From NCBI GenBank assembly GCA_002179805.1, contig NAVB01001051.1, positions 1 through 37,560 of the forward strand: a DNA stretch of 37,560 nt, read 5' to 3'. The translations under genes and the position numbers were made by a program. This DNA is from Acanthamoeba lenticulata (taxonomy: Eukaryota > Discosea > Longamoebia > Acanthamoebidae). Below the pieces are notes generated by a model. The model saw only the letters and a list, made by a program, of their open reading frames with translations, was not told where the DNA came from and searched no databases. Positions 1 through 10,332 of this stretch are shown piece by piece; position 1 is the first letter of the stretch, and each line of letters starts with the position of its first letter.

Positions 1-696
1 GTGCGGGACCGAGGCCGCAGCGGCCTGACGGGCCTCGGCCGGGAGGACGTGGAGGAGATGCTCGAGTACCTGGCCAACAAGTGGCGGCGAGCCGGCATTG
101 GCCTCTACCACGCGTCGATCGACCGGGCCCGCGGGCCCGGTCCCGAGGGCGGCTCCATCCGCTTCTGGGCGGCCCTCTACCTGCGGTGGCGCCGGGGCGA
201 CGTCCTCTTCCCGACGCCGCTCCCGGCAGGCTTCCTCTCGCCCGCGTCGCTTCCGCCGTCGCCCGCCCTGTCCGACGCCCCGGCGACGATGGTCGTGGCT
301 GCCACCGCCGCGGCACCCGCAACCTCAGCCGCTCCCGCGGTGACTGTTGCCCGGGCCTCACCGCCTGCGTCGCCCAAGGCACGCCTCCGCCGTTCGGCCT
401 CCAGCGCACCCGCGCTCGCTGGTGGCCGCTTCTCGGCCCCGGTGACGTCATCGGCGTCATCCTCGCCGCCCAATTACTCCTCGGGCGGTATCAGCGTTTC
501 ACGCAAGACGGCTTCCGTGCGTCTCCACCTTGTCCCTCCTTCCTTGCGCGAGACTGACGTCAGTCAATGGTGTGGGAATCAGGGCGAGTTGTCGCTCCAC
601 GCGCGGGCGCAGCTGGGCGAGCTCAAGCTCGAGGCCACCAAGACCAAGGCGGACGCCGCTTTCTTCGGCCTCTCCCGGTCCAGCCGGGCCGACTGA
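1..696 (+). CDS. 3' end of an unidentified protein gene (5' end outside window)
   Basis: The frame is open from base 1 to a TGA at 694-696, so only the C-terminal part is present. The first 75 or so residues are well mixed and look folded (charged helix DVEEMLEYLANKW, then RFWAALYLRWRRGDVLF). The rest is rich in Ala, Ser and Pro. A likely intron lies at 517-582: it starts GTGCGT, ends AATCAG, is 66 bases long and keeps the frame, so its removal is not forced. The predicted C-terminus ends GLSRSSRAD. I recognise no family and propose no function. Codon use and GC content match the neighbouring genes. Confidence 0.55.
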   Translation: MRDRGRSGLTGLGREDVEEMLEYLANKWRRAGIGLYHASIDRARGPGPEGGSIRFWAALYLRWRRGDVLFPTPLPAGFLSPASLPPSPALSDAPATMVVAATAAAPATSAAPAVTVARASPPASPKARLRRSASSAPALAGGRFSAPVTSSASSSPPNYSSGGISVSRKTASVRLHLVPPSLRETDVSQWCGNQGELSLHARAQLGELKLEATKTKADAAFFGLSRSSRAD

Positions 697-909
697 GCCG
701 CTTTGCTTGGGTTGTCCCCTTCCTCTTCTCTCCGTTTCGAGGCGTCGCGCGCGTTTTTGATGGCCACGAGCGTGCGCCGCCTCCATCCGCTTCCTGTTTT
801 GCGTTGTAGTCGCTGCAATCAGCTGGCGAGCAGCAAACCATTGAGTGTAATTAAAGGACGCATCAGCACACCACAACGCAGGTCTTAAGTCGCTCTTTAC
901 ACGCTTTCG

Positions 910-915
910 TTTATT
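910..915 (-). terminator. Candidate polyadenylation signal of the calmodulin-like gene
   Basis: TTTATT on the plus strand reads AATAAA on the minus strand, about 70 bases past the stop codon at 983-985. Confidence 0.4.
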
Positions 916-982
916 ACACCTTCATCTCTCGCTCTCTGCTGGCTACATCAACGGAACGAACAAGTTCAGCGCTGTGGCCATC

Positions 983-1490
983 TTAGGCGGACATCTTGGC
1001 CTTGACGAACTCGCGGTAGTTGAACTGGCCGTCACCGTCAATGTCCATCTCTCGCAGCATTTCGTCTATCTCGTCCTCAGTAAACCTGTCCCCCAGGGTC
1101 CTGCAGCACCCAACAACCAAGGCCAAGGAAGGGAAGAGGAGTCAACAAAGAAGGTCTTGGGCTCATTGCTTGGGGAGAGCCATACGTCATGAGGTGCTTG
1201 AACTCGGCGGCGGAGACGTAGCCGTTGTCGACGCGGTCGAGCACACGGAAACACTGAATGAGGCGCTCGTCGGCTTCGAGGTTGTTGATTTGGTCACGCA
1301 TGATACAGTTAAAAGCGTTGTAGTCCACCGAATCGATGCCACTCCCTCCTTCGCGTCTCATCATCTCTCGGATTTCAGAATCGGAAGGGTTGTAGCCTAA
1401 ATACTTCATCAACTCGCGCAGCTCATGTGGTCCCAAACGGCCGTTCTTGGCGTAGTGGTGGAACGCCTCTGAGTACTCTTCCTCGTCCAT
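983..1490 (-). CDS. Calmodulin-like EF-hand protein
   Basis: Two exons, 1490-1186 and 1100-983, encode about 140 residues; the intron is 1185-1101. The C-terminal half is plainly calmodulin family: [12 protein letters not shown] followed by the loop [12 protein letters not shown], which carries Asp/Asp/Asp/Asn/Glu at the metal-binding positions. The third loop ([12 protein letters not shown]) has Val at a ligand position, and the first two (around [11 protein letters not shown] and [11 protein letters not shown]) have lost most ligands. Probably only EF4 binds calcium. The family includes calmodulins and myosin light chains, which act by gripping target helices, and the degenerate N-lobe would suit a light-chain role; that is inference. 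The start at 1490 is the first ATG of the open frame. It is divergent from the phospholipase gene across 427 bases. Confidence 0.88.
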
Positions 1491-1917
1491 CTCGCAACGT
1501 TGTTGGTTGGAAAATGTTTTATTTTATTATGGAAAATAAAGAATTTAATTGCGTTGCCTCAACCGTCAACAGCGGTTCCCCGTGCGTGTTGAGGGCCTTC
1601 TCGCGCAGCTGCTGGCACTACACGACCGGCAGCCTCCGGCCCACGCACCATACGGTGAAGCAGTTCGTCTAGCAGCGAGGGACGGGGCATGCCTCCTTGG
1701 GGATGTCTCGCTTATCCAGCCAACGGGCGTGTTCGGCTGATATTCAAAGAAATTGCAAAGGTGTGGATATTTCTCTGCTCCTTTCTCTGTCGGTTTGCTA
1801 CGCCGTTTCTTACCGCCTCTGGCTACACTTGCTCTGCACACGTCGATAGATCAGTTCCGACTTTACCACATCGAATCAGTTTAAAGCACCCTACATTGTC
1901 CCTTCACACACCCACAA
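1491..1917. promoter_or_regulatory. Divergent intergenic region
   Basis: These 427 bases separate the starts of the calmodulin-like gene (-) and the phospholipase A2-like gene (+), so they should hold both promoters. An AT-rich stretch (1513-1550) lies just upstream of the calmodulin-like start. Short open frames here show no family resemblance. I see no TATA box or other motif I would defend. Confidence 0.4.
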
Positions 1918-2855
1918 ATGCGCGTGGCTCTTGTCATCTTGCTATTAGCGTTGAGCAGCAGCATGATTGTCGGCGCAAGGGAGCCACAGCCGCGACGTTC
2001 CCCTGCCCCGGTCTCTGCCACCGTCGCAACTGCACAAAGGCTACGTGCCGAGGCCATATCGGCCAAGTACGTTGATGCATGCATCTCACTTTTTTTTTTT
2101 TTTTCGATTTTATGCTTACCCAATATCTGTACTCATTGCGCAGGTACAACCTTGGCTGGTATGGCAACTGGTGCGGTGGTGGTCACGGCGGCTATCAGGT
2201 GCGCCACAACTCAACCTCTCAAGTTTTCTTTGTTCTGGCCGTCCCATCACTTACACGGGTGGCCGTTTAGGACTGCTGCAACGGCACGGCGTGTCCGGCT
2301 TGCGTCACGAATGTTACCAACGAGTGCAACGCGGGAGCCAACGAAACTTGGTCTTCATGCCTCCCCACGAAGGAGTGTTTTGAACGTGCGTCCTCACTCT
2401 CGTACTCGCCTTCCTTTTTTATGAGGGCTCACGTGCACTTTGTACCTACAGAATGCCCACCCGTTGACGACATGGACTGGGCGTGTGCGGCGCACGACTC
2501 GTGCTGCATCCGTAACCGGCTGCCAGCCTCGCTTCCCTCTTGCTACCCGGAGGGCAACTACTGCTGGTGTGACTGCAACCTGGTGGCGAACGTACGTTCC
2601 ACGCTCTCAACGCCTCTTGCTTAGTTGCGCCTCCCTACCACAGTTGCGCTGACCTCCACGCCGCACTCGCAGGTGCTGAACGTGCCGTGCGAAACGTGGG
2701 CCTGCTCGAGCTACAAGAGCTTGCTCATCAACGCGTTCGACTACACGCTCGCGTGCTGGGCCTACCCGACGGGCAACTGGACCGGCCAGCCCTACTGCGA
2801 CGGCGTCGTCAACCGCAAGCAGCCCGTCAGCCAGTATTGCTCGGCCGCTGCGTGA
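1918..2855 (+). CDS. Secreted phospholipase A2-like protein
   Basis: Five exons (1918-2066, 2144-2198, 2271-2385, 2452-2591, 2673-2855) encode 213 residues. A signal peptide covers about residues 1-20 (MRVALVILLLALSSSMIVGA). The calcium-loop signature YGNWCGGGHGG lies at 56-66, and the catalytic helix signature DDMDWACAAHDSCC at 112-125 contains the His121-Asp122 pair typical of sPLA2 active sites. Secreted PLA2s hydrolyse the sn-2 ester of phospholipids using calcium. About 40 Cys-rich residues separate loop and helix, where ordinary members have only a few. The Cys count suggests many disulfides, and NGT, NVT, NET and NWT are glycosylation sequons. Secretion and lipase activity are inferred. 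The 3' flank to 3143 holds an AT-rich patch near 3055-3110 and nothing else recognisable. Confidence 0.82.
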
Positions 2856-3143
2856 GGCCTACGCACATTTTTCCCCCCTGTTGTTTGCGCGCATGTTCAT
2901 ACCTGCCCTTCCCCCTATCGTTGTACATAGACATCACCGCGAAGTACACACTTCATTTTGTTCTTTATCTTCTCTGAGCCTCTGCGAGTGTGCGGCCCCT
3001 GTGGCGATCAGCTCATGCTGCGTCTGCTACGGAGTCTTTTAGGGCATCCCGTCAGTTTATTATCAAACGTAAATAATTATAATGATTATCAAAATTATTA
3101 ACAATTCTTTTTGCGATCATTAGTTCACGCACAAGATCACCTA

Positions 3144-4879
3144 ATGGCACACAGGCTGAAGAGCAACGGGCGAAGGCAGAGCGCTTTGGCTTTTCGGGCG
3201 TGTGTGTTGCCTCGCCAACAAGCGACCCTCTTTGCATCATCGGCCAGCTGCAGGCCGCAAGCTGCTCGCCAGCTGACCACCTCCCCAAACGTGCACCCCG
3301 AGATGGAATACCGCAGTTTGGGATCGTCAGGACTCAAAGTCTCTGCTCTCAGCCTTGGATCTTGGATCACGTTTGGCAGTCAGGTCCTTTCACGCGCCTT
3401 CTTCGCAAGCCTGTTGTCAGCCCCACTCAAACGCACTTTGTGCAGATTTATGACGAGTCTGCCTACAAGATTATGCAAGCCGCCTACGATGCTGGCGTAA
3501 GTACGTACTATCCGCCATTTAGGTTTTGCACAGCAAACGAGGCTGACGTTGGTGCTCGCGTCAGACTTCTTCGACAACGCTGAGTCCTATGCCCATGGTG
3601 ACCTCCTCCACGTCCTTGCTTGTTGTTCGGCTTGGCAGGTAGCTGACCTAGTGCTGTATGACCATGGGTGATAAATCAATGAAGGTCGCTCGGAGGAGGT
3701 CATGGGCGAGCTCTTGCGGCGGGGCGGGTGGCGTCGTGAGAGCCTCATCATCTCGACCAAGCTCTTTTGGGGCGAGCCCAGCCAGGGCCGCCTCTCGCCC
3801 AACGACCGAGGTACTTGTCTCTGTCTTTGCTCGTGGCCCCGCAGTCTGAAGCTGACGTCCATTTCGCACAGGCCTCTCGCGCAAGCACATTGTCGAGGGG
3901 TTCGCATGCTGCCTCGAGCGCTTGCCCATCTTCCCCAACCCTCAACCTGCGCTTGACATCTTACCTTCATCATGCACAGGATGAACAACTCGCTGCGGCG
4001 GCTTGGGCTGGACTATGTTGACCTCGTCTTCTGCCACCGACCGGACAAGCACACGCCAATCGAGGAGACCGTGCGGGCGATGTCCCACCTGATCCACAAG
4101 GGCCAGGCGCTGTATTGGGGCACCTCCGAGTGGTCGGCGCTGGACATCCTCGACGCCTGGCACATCGCCAAGCGAGAAGGCCTCGTGCCGCCCACCATGG
4201 AGCAGCCCGAGTACTGTACGTGCAGCTTGCATCTGGCTGGCGGCCCCGTTCTCACCAGCGATGGCTTGGGGTCGGGAGCGCAGCTATGCTGGCCCGCAAC
4301 AAGGTCGAGAAGGAGTACCGGCCGCTGTACCAGCGCATCGGGCTGGGCACCACGATATGGTCGCCCCTCAAGTTTGGGTGCGAGCTGCGGACAACTACGA
4401 AACCGTCGTCCTTCTTCTTCTCACATGACATTCCCGTGGTGCGGTGGCAGCATCTTGACGGGCAAGTACCTGAACCACATCCCGGCCGACAGCCGCGCGG
4501 CACAGTCAGCCCACGGCAAGCGCCGAATCGAAGCCTATTTGGACTCGCCGGAGGGACAACAGGCCCAAAAGGCCGTGCGCGCGCTCCAGCCCGTCGCACG
4601 CGACCTCAACTGCTCACTGGCCCAGCTCAGCTTGGCCTGGTGCCTCAAGAACCCCCACGTTTCCTCGGTGCGCAGCCCTTCTCCTCTTCCCTCTCCCTCA
4701 TGGGCTCGGCTAACCTGCGATGCTTTTAGGTGATTACCGGGGCGTCACGTGTGGAGCAAGTCAGCGAGAACCTGGCCGCACTGGCGATTGCCCAACGACT
4801 TGATTCAAGCTCCCTGGAGCGGATTGATGGCATTCTGGGCAATCGCCCAGCAGAAGACCACGACTTCCGCGTGCGCTAA
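3144..4879 (+). CDS. Aldo-keto reductase, Kv-beta/AKR6 type, with a possible mitochondrial presequence
   Basis: Nine exons (3144-3383, 3446-3500, 3565-3597, 3685-3810, 3872-3899, 3980-4215, 4284-4377, 4451-4667, 4730-4879) encode 392 residues. The family begins at MEYRSLGSSGLKVSALSLG. The NADPH-dependent AKR tetrad is complete: Asp102 and Tyr107 in NFFDNAESYAHG, Lys135 in LIISTKLFWG, His180 in VDLVFCHRPD. The order of motifs (EQPEY, WSPLKFGILTGKY, ITGASRVEQ) matches AKR6 proteins, the Kv channel beta subunits and their relatives, which reduce carbonyls. Upstream of that Met the frame continues for 53 residues, rich in Arg, Ser and Ala with almost no acidic residues, like a mitochondrial targeting peptide. 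A start at Met 3303 would give the usual cytosolic length. Three exons are only 28-55 bases long. Confidence 0.9.
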
Positions 4880-5174
4880 CCAGAACGGACTGAAAGCCAA
4901 AGGTACAAAGAAGTTGAGGAGGAGGAGGAATGCGTCATCTCCTCGGACGCCTGATCCGGCTCATGAGCCCTTTATGAGCGGAGGAGCGCTTGCCAATACA
5001 GACGTCAAAACTTGTACACGTGAAACCGTCTCTATCAAGCCTTCTCGCTTGCTCGGTAGTGGAGCTGGTTGTTATCACGCCAAGCTTGCAGCGCTTTCTG
5101 AGCGGTCGCTTGGAAGGACGAAGAGACCTACATGTACAGACGCTTCTATGTTAGTACTTTGCGTTGACGCGAGG

Positions 5175-7056
5175 TCAAGGGAGGGCGAGCACCATCAGCT
5201 CCGACGCTTGGTCCTCGGGGGATGCCGTCACGGAGACAACATCAGGCTCATGATACGCCAGCGTCGTCGCACCGCTGGACGCAGCGAGGAGGCTGTACAT
5301 CGAGTTGTAGTACCTGCCGCCAAACAGCTCCACCACCACCGCTCTGGAAACGGGACCCGTTGAGTTTGCTGTGCTCACAGCAGAAACAGCTTAAGCTGAT
5401 GGTGAACCGCACCCGCGCGGCAGGAAGAGCGCGTTGACGAAGCCGGGTCCGTGCATGCCCACCAGGATTCCCGTGTTGGCCATCAGTCGAATCTGCACCA
5501 GTCCAGCGTGAGATGAGCAACTAGGAAAGCGCGAGCGCCAAGGCCGCTGAGTCGGCACCTGGTCCCACACGGAGAGCTGCTCCAAGTCCACAACGACGAC
5601 TTGCATGCCGGTCACTGATATTCCACACACCACGGTTGTTGATGAGCTGATGATGACGGCGGTGACAATGTTTAAAGCTTGCCGAGCCTTGACAAAAGCG
5701 CACCTTGTGACAACAGATTGGCCAAGCCGAGCTCGTTCACGATGAGAGCGTTCTTTTGCACCAGCAGCGTCACTTGATCGGGGAGCTTCGTGTGGGGCGG
5801 CCGCTGCACGCGTTCGTAGAACAAACGCTTGAAGGCGGACGCCACATCGCTCGACCAAAAGCCCTGCTCCCACCGTGGTGCACAACGGAACTGATGAAAA
5901 CGAGGAGCGGACGAAGAGACCAAGAGGAAGGCGTACGGGAACGGCCGAATCCTCTGCACGCCAGAGTTGTAGCGCGCTTTGGTCGACGTTCACGCATTTC
6001 TCGGGGGAAGGCGCGACAGTAAAGCCGACGCCGGGGAACAGAATCTCGAGGAGAGCTGCATCATATCACGCGGCTGGGCCGTCAGTCCTACGACGTAACG
6101 ATAACAACACACAGCCAAGGAGGTGATCGGAAACGCACCCATGCCCCAGGGCGATGGCTCGACCGGCGCCGCAACGGTCTTGATCGGAGGAATGCTGCAT
6201 TCCACACCACCATAAGCATGTGGAAGCGAGGGCGGATTGCAGGTTTTGCTGCAACGATCGTACCTGGCGCCCACGAGCTGCTGCACATTCCACGCGTTGA
6301 TCACGCATCGTGCCCAGTGCACCGGATCGGCTTTTTCGTTGCAGTAATACACCGTCAGCTTGGCTTCCTGCACCATCGCGATCAGTTCTCGTGATAAGAA
6401 AAATAATCAAATAAAAATAAAAATAAAGAACGAAAGCGAAGGTGTACCTCAGCATCCGAGGTGCGGCATTGGCGGTAGACGCCAAGAACTGCTCCCTTGT
6501 CGCTGCCGCTAGGCTCATGGCCCGCCTCCACCAGATGCCTCTCGGCCGGGGTCGCTTGATCATGTGAAGTCCGATCGGCCAGAGCCAAGCGGTCGGCCTT
6601 CTCGCTGGCGTGAGTGGCCTCAAGGTCGTCGGTGCTCGCCACCACAAGCACGCGCCTTTTGTGGTCCTCTTCGACCCCATGGAGTGGTGCGCTGTGTTGC
6701 TCTTTCGCGATCTCTGGCGACGACGTGGCCTCCGCTGGCGGAGAGGGGGGGACGGCGGTGTCAGGTGGCGCAACTTCTTCTGCAAGAGGTGAAGCCGGCG
6801 GATTGATCTTCTTTTGCTGCTGCTGCTGCGGGTCAGCCCGTACGGGCTCAGCGTCTCCGTCGTAGTTGAAGATGTCGGCGTGGGGTTCGACGTGGGGGGC
6901 AGAGGCAGGGACGCTTCCAGCGCCGGAAAGCGAATGCGATGTGCGCTGGAAGAGGAGGAAAGCGAAGAGCGCAAGAAGAAAGAAGAACAATAGGAAAGGC
7001 AAGGTCCACCACATCGTGCGGCGAGCCCGCATGTGACTGGGGGTTCGTCCTCTCAT
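5175..7056 (-). CDS. Glycosyltransferase family 61-like (DUF563) type II membrane protein
   Basis: Seven exons (7056-6448, 6367-6139, 6055-5937, 5890-5704, 5614-5559, 5492-5413, 5343-5175) encode 482 residues. A short basic N-terminus precedes one membrane span at about residues 16-36, then an acidic, low-complexity stem to about residue 190. The catalytic half shows the GT61 pattern: LPDQVTLLVQKNALIVNE, then VVVVDLEQLSVWDQ, then ILVGMHGPGFVNALFLPRG (409-427), then VVVELFGG. In animals and plants this family includes EOGT (O-GlcNAc on extracellular proteins), POMGNT2 and beta-1,2-xylosyltransferase, all lumenal ER/Golgi enzymes. The topology here fits a Golgi or ER enzyme, but donor and acceptor cannot be read from the sequence. 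Start codon: ATG 7056, because the frame above it begins only with GTG. It shares an 81-base promoter region with the next gene. Confidence 0.85.
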
Positions 7057-7137
7057 CTTGTTGGGGCAGCACACAAGCTCAATTTTCTTCGTTATTTTCT
7101 CCCAACCGAAAGAGAAAAGCCAAGAAGGCCAAACAAG
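7057..7137. promoter_or_regulatory. 81-bp bidirectional promoter region
   Basis: Only 81 bases separate the ATG of the GT61-like gene (-) from the ATG of the ankyrin-MBOAT gene (+). Both promoters and 5' leaders must fit here or overlap the genes. The stretch contains a T-rich run (7080-7100) and no clear TATA box. Confidence 0.5.
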
Positions 7138-10100
7138 ATGGAGGTGGCTGGACCACGAAGGGACAAGCGCCCACCTCGGCGCTCTACGAGCATAGGGTCA
7201 GATGATGAGATGGAGTTCGTGGAGGAGGAAAGTCTGCTCGAATACGTACGCGCCAGCCAATCTTCCACATACGCGATTCATCTGAGGAATGCGTGCGCTC
7301 GTGCGGGCAGGCACTGTTTTGGGCAGTGCACGAGGGCAACATCTCCAAAGTCATGGCCCTGCTTGAGCGCGATGGAATCAACATTAATTGGCGCAACAAA
7401 GCGGTAGGAAACGTACGTTCACATCTCTTCCTCGGCCATGACGTTGGAGAGATGACTTTGATCGCTCCTTCCCGTTTGCTCTGACCTGACTGCTCGAGTC
7501 CACAGAAAACGGCCTTGCACATCGCAGTCGAGAAGGAGAACACAACCCTAGTGGCGCTGTTGCTCGGCCGTGGCGCAGAGGTGCCTCGCCACGCAGCGCG
7601 CTTGTGCCATGGCATGCTCGTTCACTCACGCAACGTGGCCCCCGCCTTTCCCTCTGCAAGGTGTACATAAGAGACGGATCGGGACAAACGGCCATGAACC
7701 TCATCCTCGAGCAGCAGAATGACGAGGTGCTCAAGCTTGTGGCCAGCAAGACCATCTCCTCGCTGGGCGAGACCAAGGCGCAGATCGAGCAACGGCTCGA
7801 CGCTCACGACCTCTACGACGACCTGCCTGGCGCCGAGCGGCGAAAAGGTGAGCTTACCTCGTTCTCCTTCTCCTTTATCACTCATCACCATTTTTTTAAA
7901 CATTTAATAATATTTTTTTCTAATTATTATAATAAATTTTCAAAAATTGTTTATTCTTTTATTTCATGGCAGTGCCGCTACTGGACTACAGCGACAGCCC
8001 GCCGCCGACGCCTGAGCGGGGCAGCAGCACCGGCCTGCGGCACCGCCGGTTGCTGCGGTCGTCTTCTGAGAAGGACAGCGAGGCCACCTCCTCGTCGAGC
8101 TCCGGTCTCGGTACTCTCGTCTCATTACGCACGTGTGCTCTTCTTCGGATCTGTTCTTACCGGACGGCGCCTGAGGCCAACAGACAAAAGCGTGGTGCAG
8201 CACGTGGGGCGGCTCTATTACTCGCTGTCGGCCGACGACTTGAACGCGCGGCTGCAGGACATCTTCAACAGTCCGGTGCCCACCAGCAAGTACCAGATCC
8301 ACTTCCCACGGTACGTTCCTGCCAGCCAATATCTTTTCATCGTCTGTGCCTCATTCGTCATCACCAAGATGATGATGTACTCATGATTGGCTTCTGGTGT
8401 CGGCGGCAGGAATTCGGCGATGACGGAAATGCTCAAGATCGTGCACTTCAAGACCGTGCAGAACATCTTTGTCGCTGTGCTGATCGTCGCGCTCATGAAC
8501 ACGATTGTATACAACATCTTTGACAACCAGATGCTCCTCGGTGCGCCACACATGCCCACACACCTCCCCAAAGTTGCGCTGCTTTCCCACATGCGACTCC
8601 GCTCGCTGACGGCCGATGGGCGCTCGCGGCAATCTGGCGAGAACAGACTTTCCGCTGCTGCTGTGGTGCTTTGGCAAGTTCGACCATGCCATCGGCGTGT
8701 GGCTCGTCATGTTTGTGTTCTCCTTTCTCGCGCCCGTCCTCCAGATGGGCATCGTGCACAAGTACCTGCCCACCCGAGTCGCCTACGGGACCTACGTGGT
8801 GGCGGCCATCATCATGGCCGTGGCGGTGCCCAAGTACATTCGCGCCCACGACTTTCCACCGCCCACTTCAGGGTTTGTCATGTGCGAGTTCTTTCGGCTG
8901 CTCATGAAGATGCACTCCTTCCTCGTACGTTCACCATTCTCTATTTATTTTATTTATTATTTATTTATTATAATTTATTTGACGTTTGAAAGCACAGATG
9001 GTGAACCGGTCGCTGCGGCTGGAGAAGAAGGCGGGCGACAACGACCCGAACGTCTTGCTATACCCGCAGAACGTGACTTTTGCCAATTACTTCTACTTCC
9101 TGTGGGTGCCCACGCTGGTCTACCAGATCAACTACCCGCGCACCAAGAAGATCCGCCTCAGCTTCGTCGTCCAGTCCTTCCTGGAGGCCTTTGCCACCGT
9201 CCTCTACACCTACGCCATCTTCGTGCGGTGCGTCTTCTTCCTCTTCTTCTTCTTCCTTTTCTACTTGCTGAGGCCTAAGTCGCGTCCATCGACTTCGGCA
9301 ACATGTAGCTACGTGTTGCCGCACTACCCCGAGTTTCGCGGGGACTACAAGGACGTCATCTTTGGCATCTTCAAGGTCATGATCCCCGCCTGCTGCATCG
9401 GTACGCACTCCCTCTCTCTCTCTCTCTCTCTCTCAAAAGGTGTCCTCAACGTCCGATGTTCACCACATGTGTGACCCGCAGCACTGATGGGCTTCTACGG
9501 GCTGCTCCACTCGTGGCTCAACGCGTGGGCCGAGCTCACCCGCTTTGCCGACCGGCAGGTTCGTGTGTGTTTTGAATAAGAAAGAAATGCTGATGTTTGC
9601 TCTTTTGCTGGTGGGCTCCACTCATGTCGCTCCAACGTTGCAGTTCTACAAGGACTGGTGGAACGCGGATGGCTGGACGCAGTATCACCGCAAGTGGAAC
9701 CTCGTCCTGCGCAACTTCATGCACAGGCACATCTTTGTCGAGTGCGTCACGACGCTGCACCTGACCAAGAAGAGCGCCATGTGGGTCACCTTCATCCTCT
9801 CCACGCTTGTCTACGAATACGTGATCGCGTGCTCTCTGGGCCTCTACAAGCCCATCCTCCTTTCCCTGTTCGTCGTGCCCAGCCGTACGTCATCCTCCCC
9901 TCTTCGTCTCTCACGTCATGTTCAGAGGACCTCACGCCGCGCGCATGTCGACGCTCCACTAGTGTTGTTCATCTACATCACGGCCTTCTTCCGCGGGTGG
10001 AACGGCTGGAACGTGTTCATGTGGTTTGTGCTCTTTATCGGTACCTGCGGCCTCTTTCTGCTTTTTTTTGGTGTCTGGACTTACGGCTCAACGGCTTCCC

Positions 10101-10250
10101 GCCACGACAGGGCACGGCACGCTTCTGGGCCTGTACGCTCGAGCCTGGCAGCTGCAGGGCCAGCCTCTGGAGGGCCCGTTGGCCTGGTGGGACGCCCTTT
10201 ATCTCGATCGGGCCCCACTCTTTCCCTCCCTCGAGCGCCTCTACGGGTGA
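7138..10250 (+). CDS. Ankyrin-repeat MBOAT acyltransferase, ACAT/SOAT-DGAT1 type, lacking the catalytic His
   Basis: Fourteen exons (7138-7245, 7311-7412, 7506-7580, 7661-7847, 7973-8110, 8184-8310, 8410-8540, 8647-8924, 8998-9227, 9309-9400, 9482-9558, 9644-9884, 9963-10040, 10111-10250) encode 667 residues. Residues 37-115 contain ankyrin repeats (ALFWAVHEGNISKVMALLE; KTALHIAVEKENTTLVALLL). A Ser-rich linker follows, then an MBOAT membrane domain with about eight spans. FYKDWWN at 516-522 is the hallmark of ACAT/DGAT1 enzymes, which esterify sterols or diacylglycerol with fatty acyl-CoA in the ER. Family members carry an invariant HEY downstream. Here it reads VYEYV, so the catalytic His is Tyr572 (codon TAC 9812-9814). 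The C-terminal NGWNVFMWFVLFIGHG again fits SOAT. Activity is doubtful; the ankyrin part suggests a regulatory or scaffold role (inference). Confidence 0.88.
9412..9434 (+). repeat. (CT)n microsatellite in an intron of the ankyrin-MBOAT gene
   Basis: About eleven CT dinucleotides lie inside the intron 9401-9481, where they also form part of its pyrimidine tract. Confidence 0.8.
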
Positions 10251-10332
10251 AGAGATCTTTTCTTTTTCTTTTCTTTCGTTAAAACTGATAAAAAAAGTTA
10301 TAGAAAAAGAAAGAAAGAAAGGAGCAGCAAGG

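Noticed and set aside
6249..6263. GTACGATCGTTGCAG as a 15-base intron in the GT61-like gene
   Set aside because: It is too short to splice, and the frame is open and sensible when it is kept.
6066..6974. 302-codon minus-strand frame in another register of the GT61-like gene
   Set aside because: Its Ser/Arg/Pro-rich peptide is a shifted reading of the stem region; the true frame gives the signal anchor and joins the catalytic exons.
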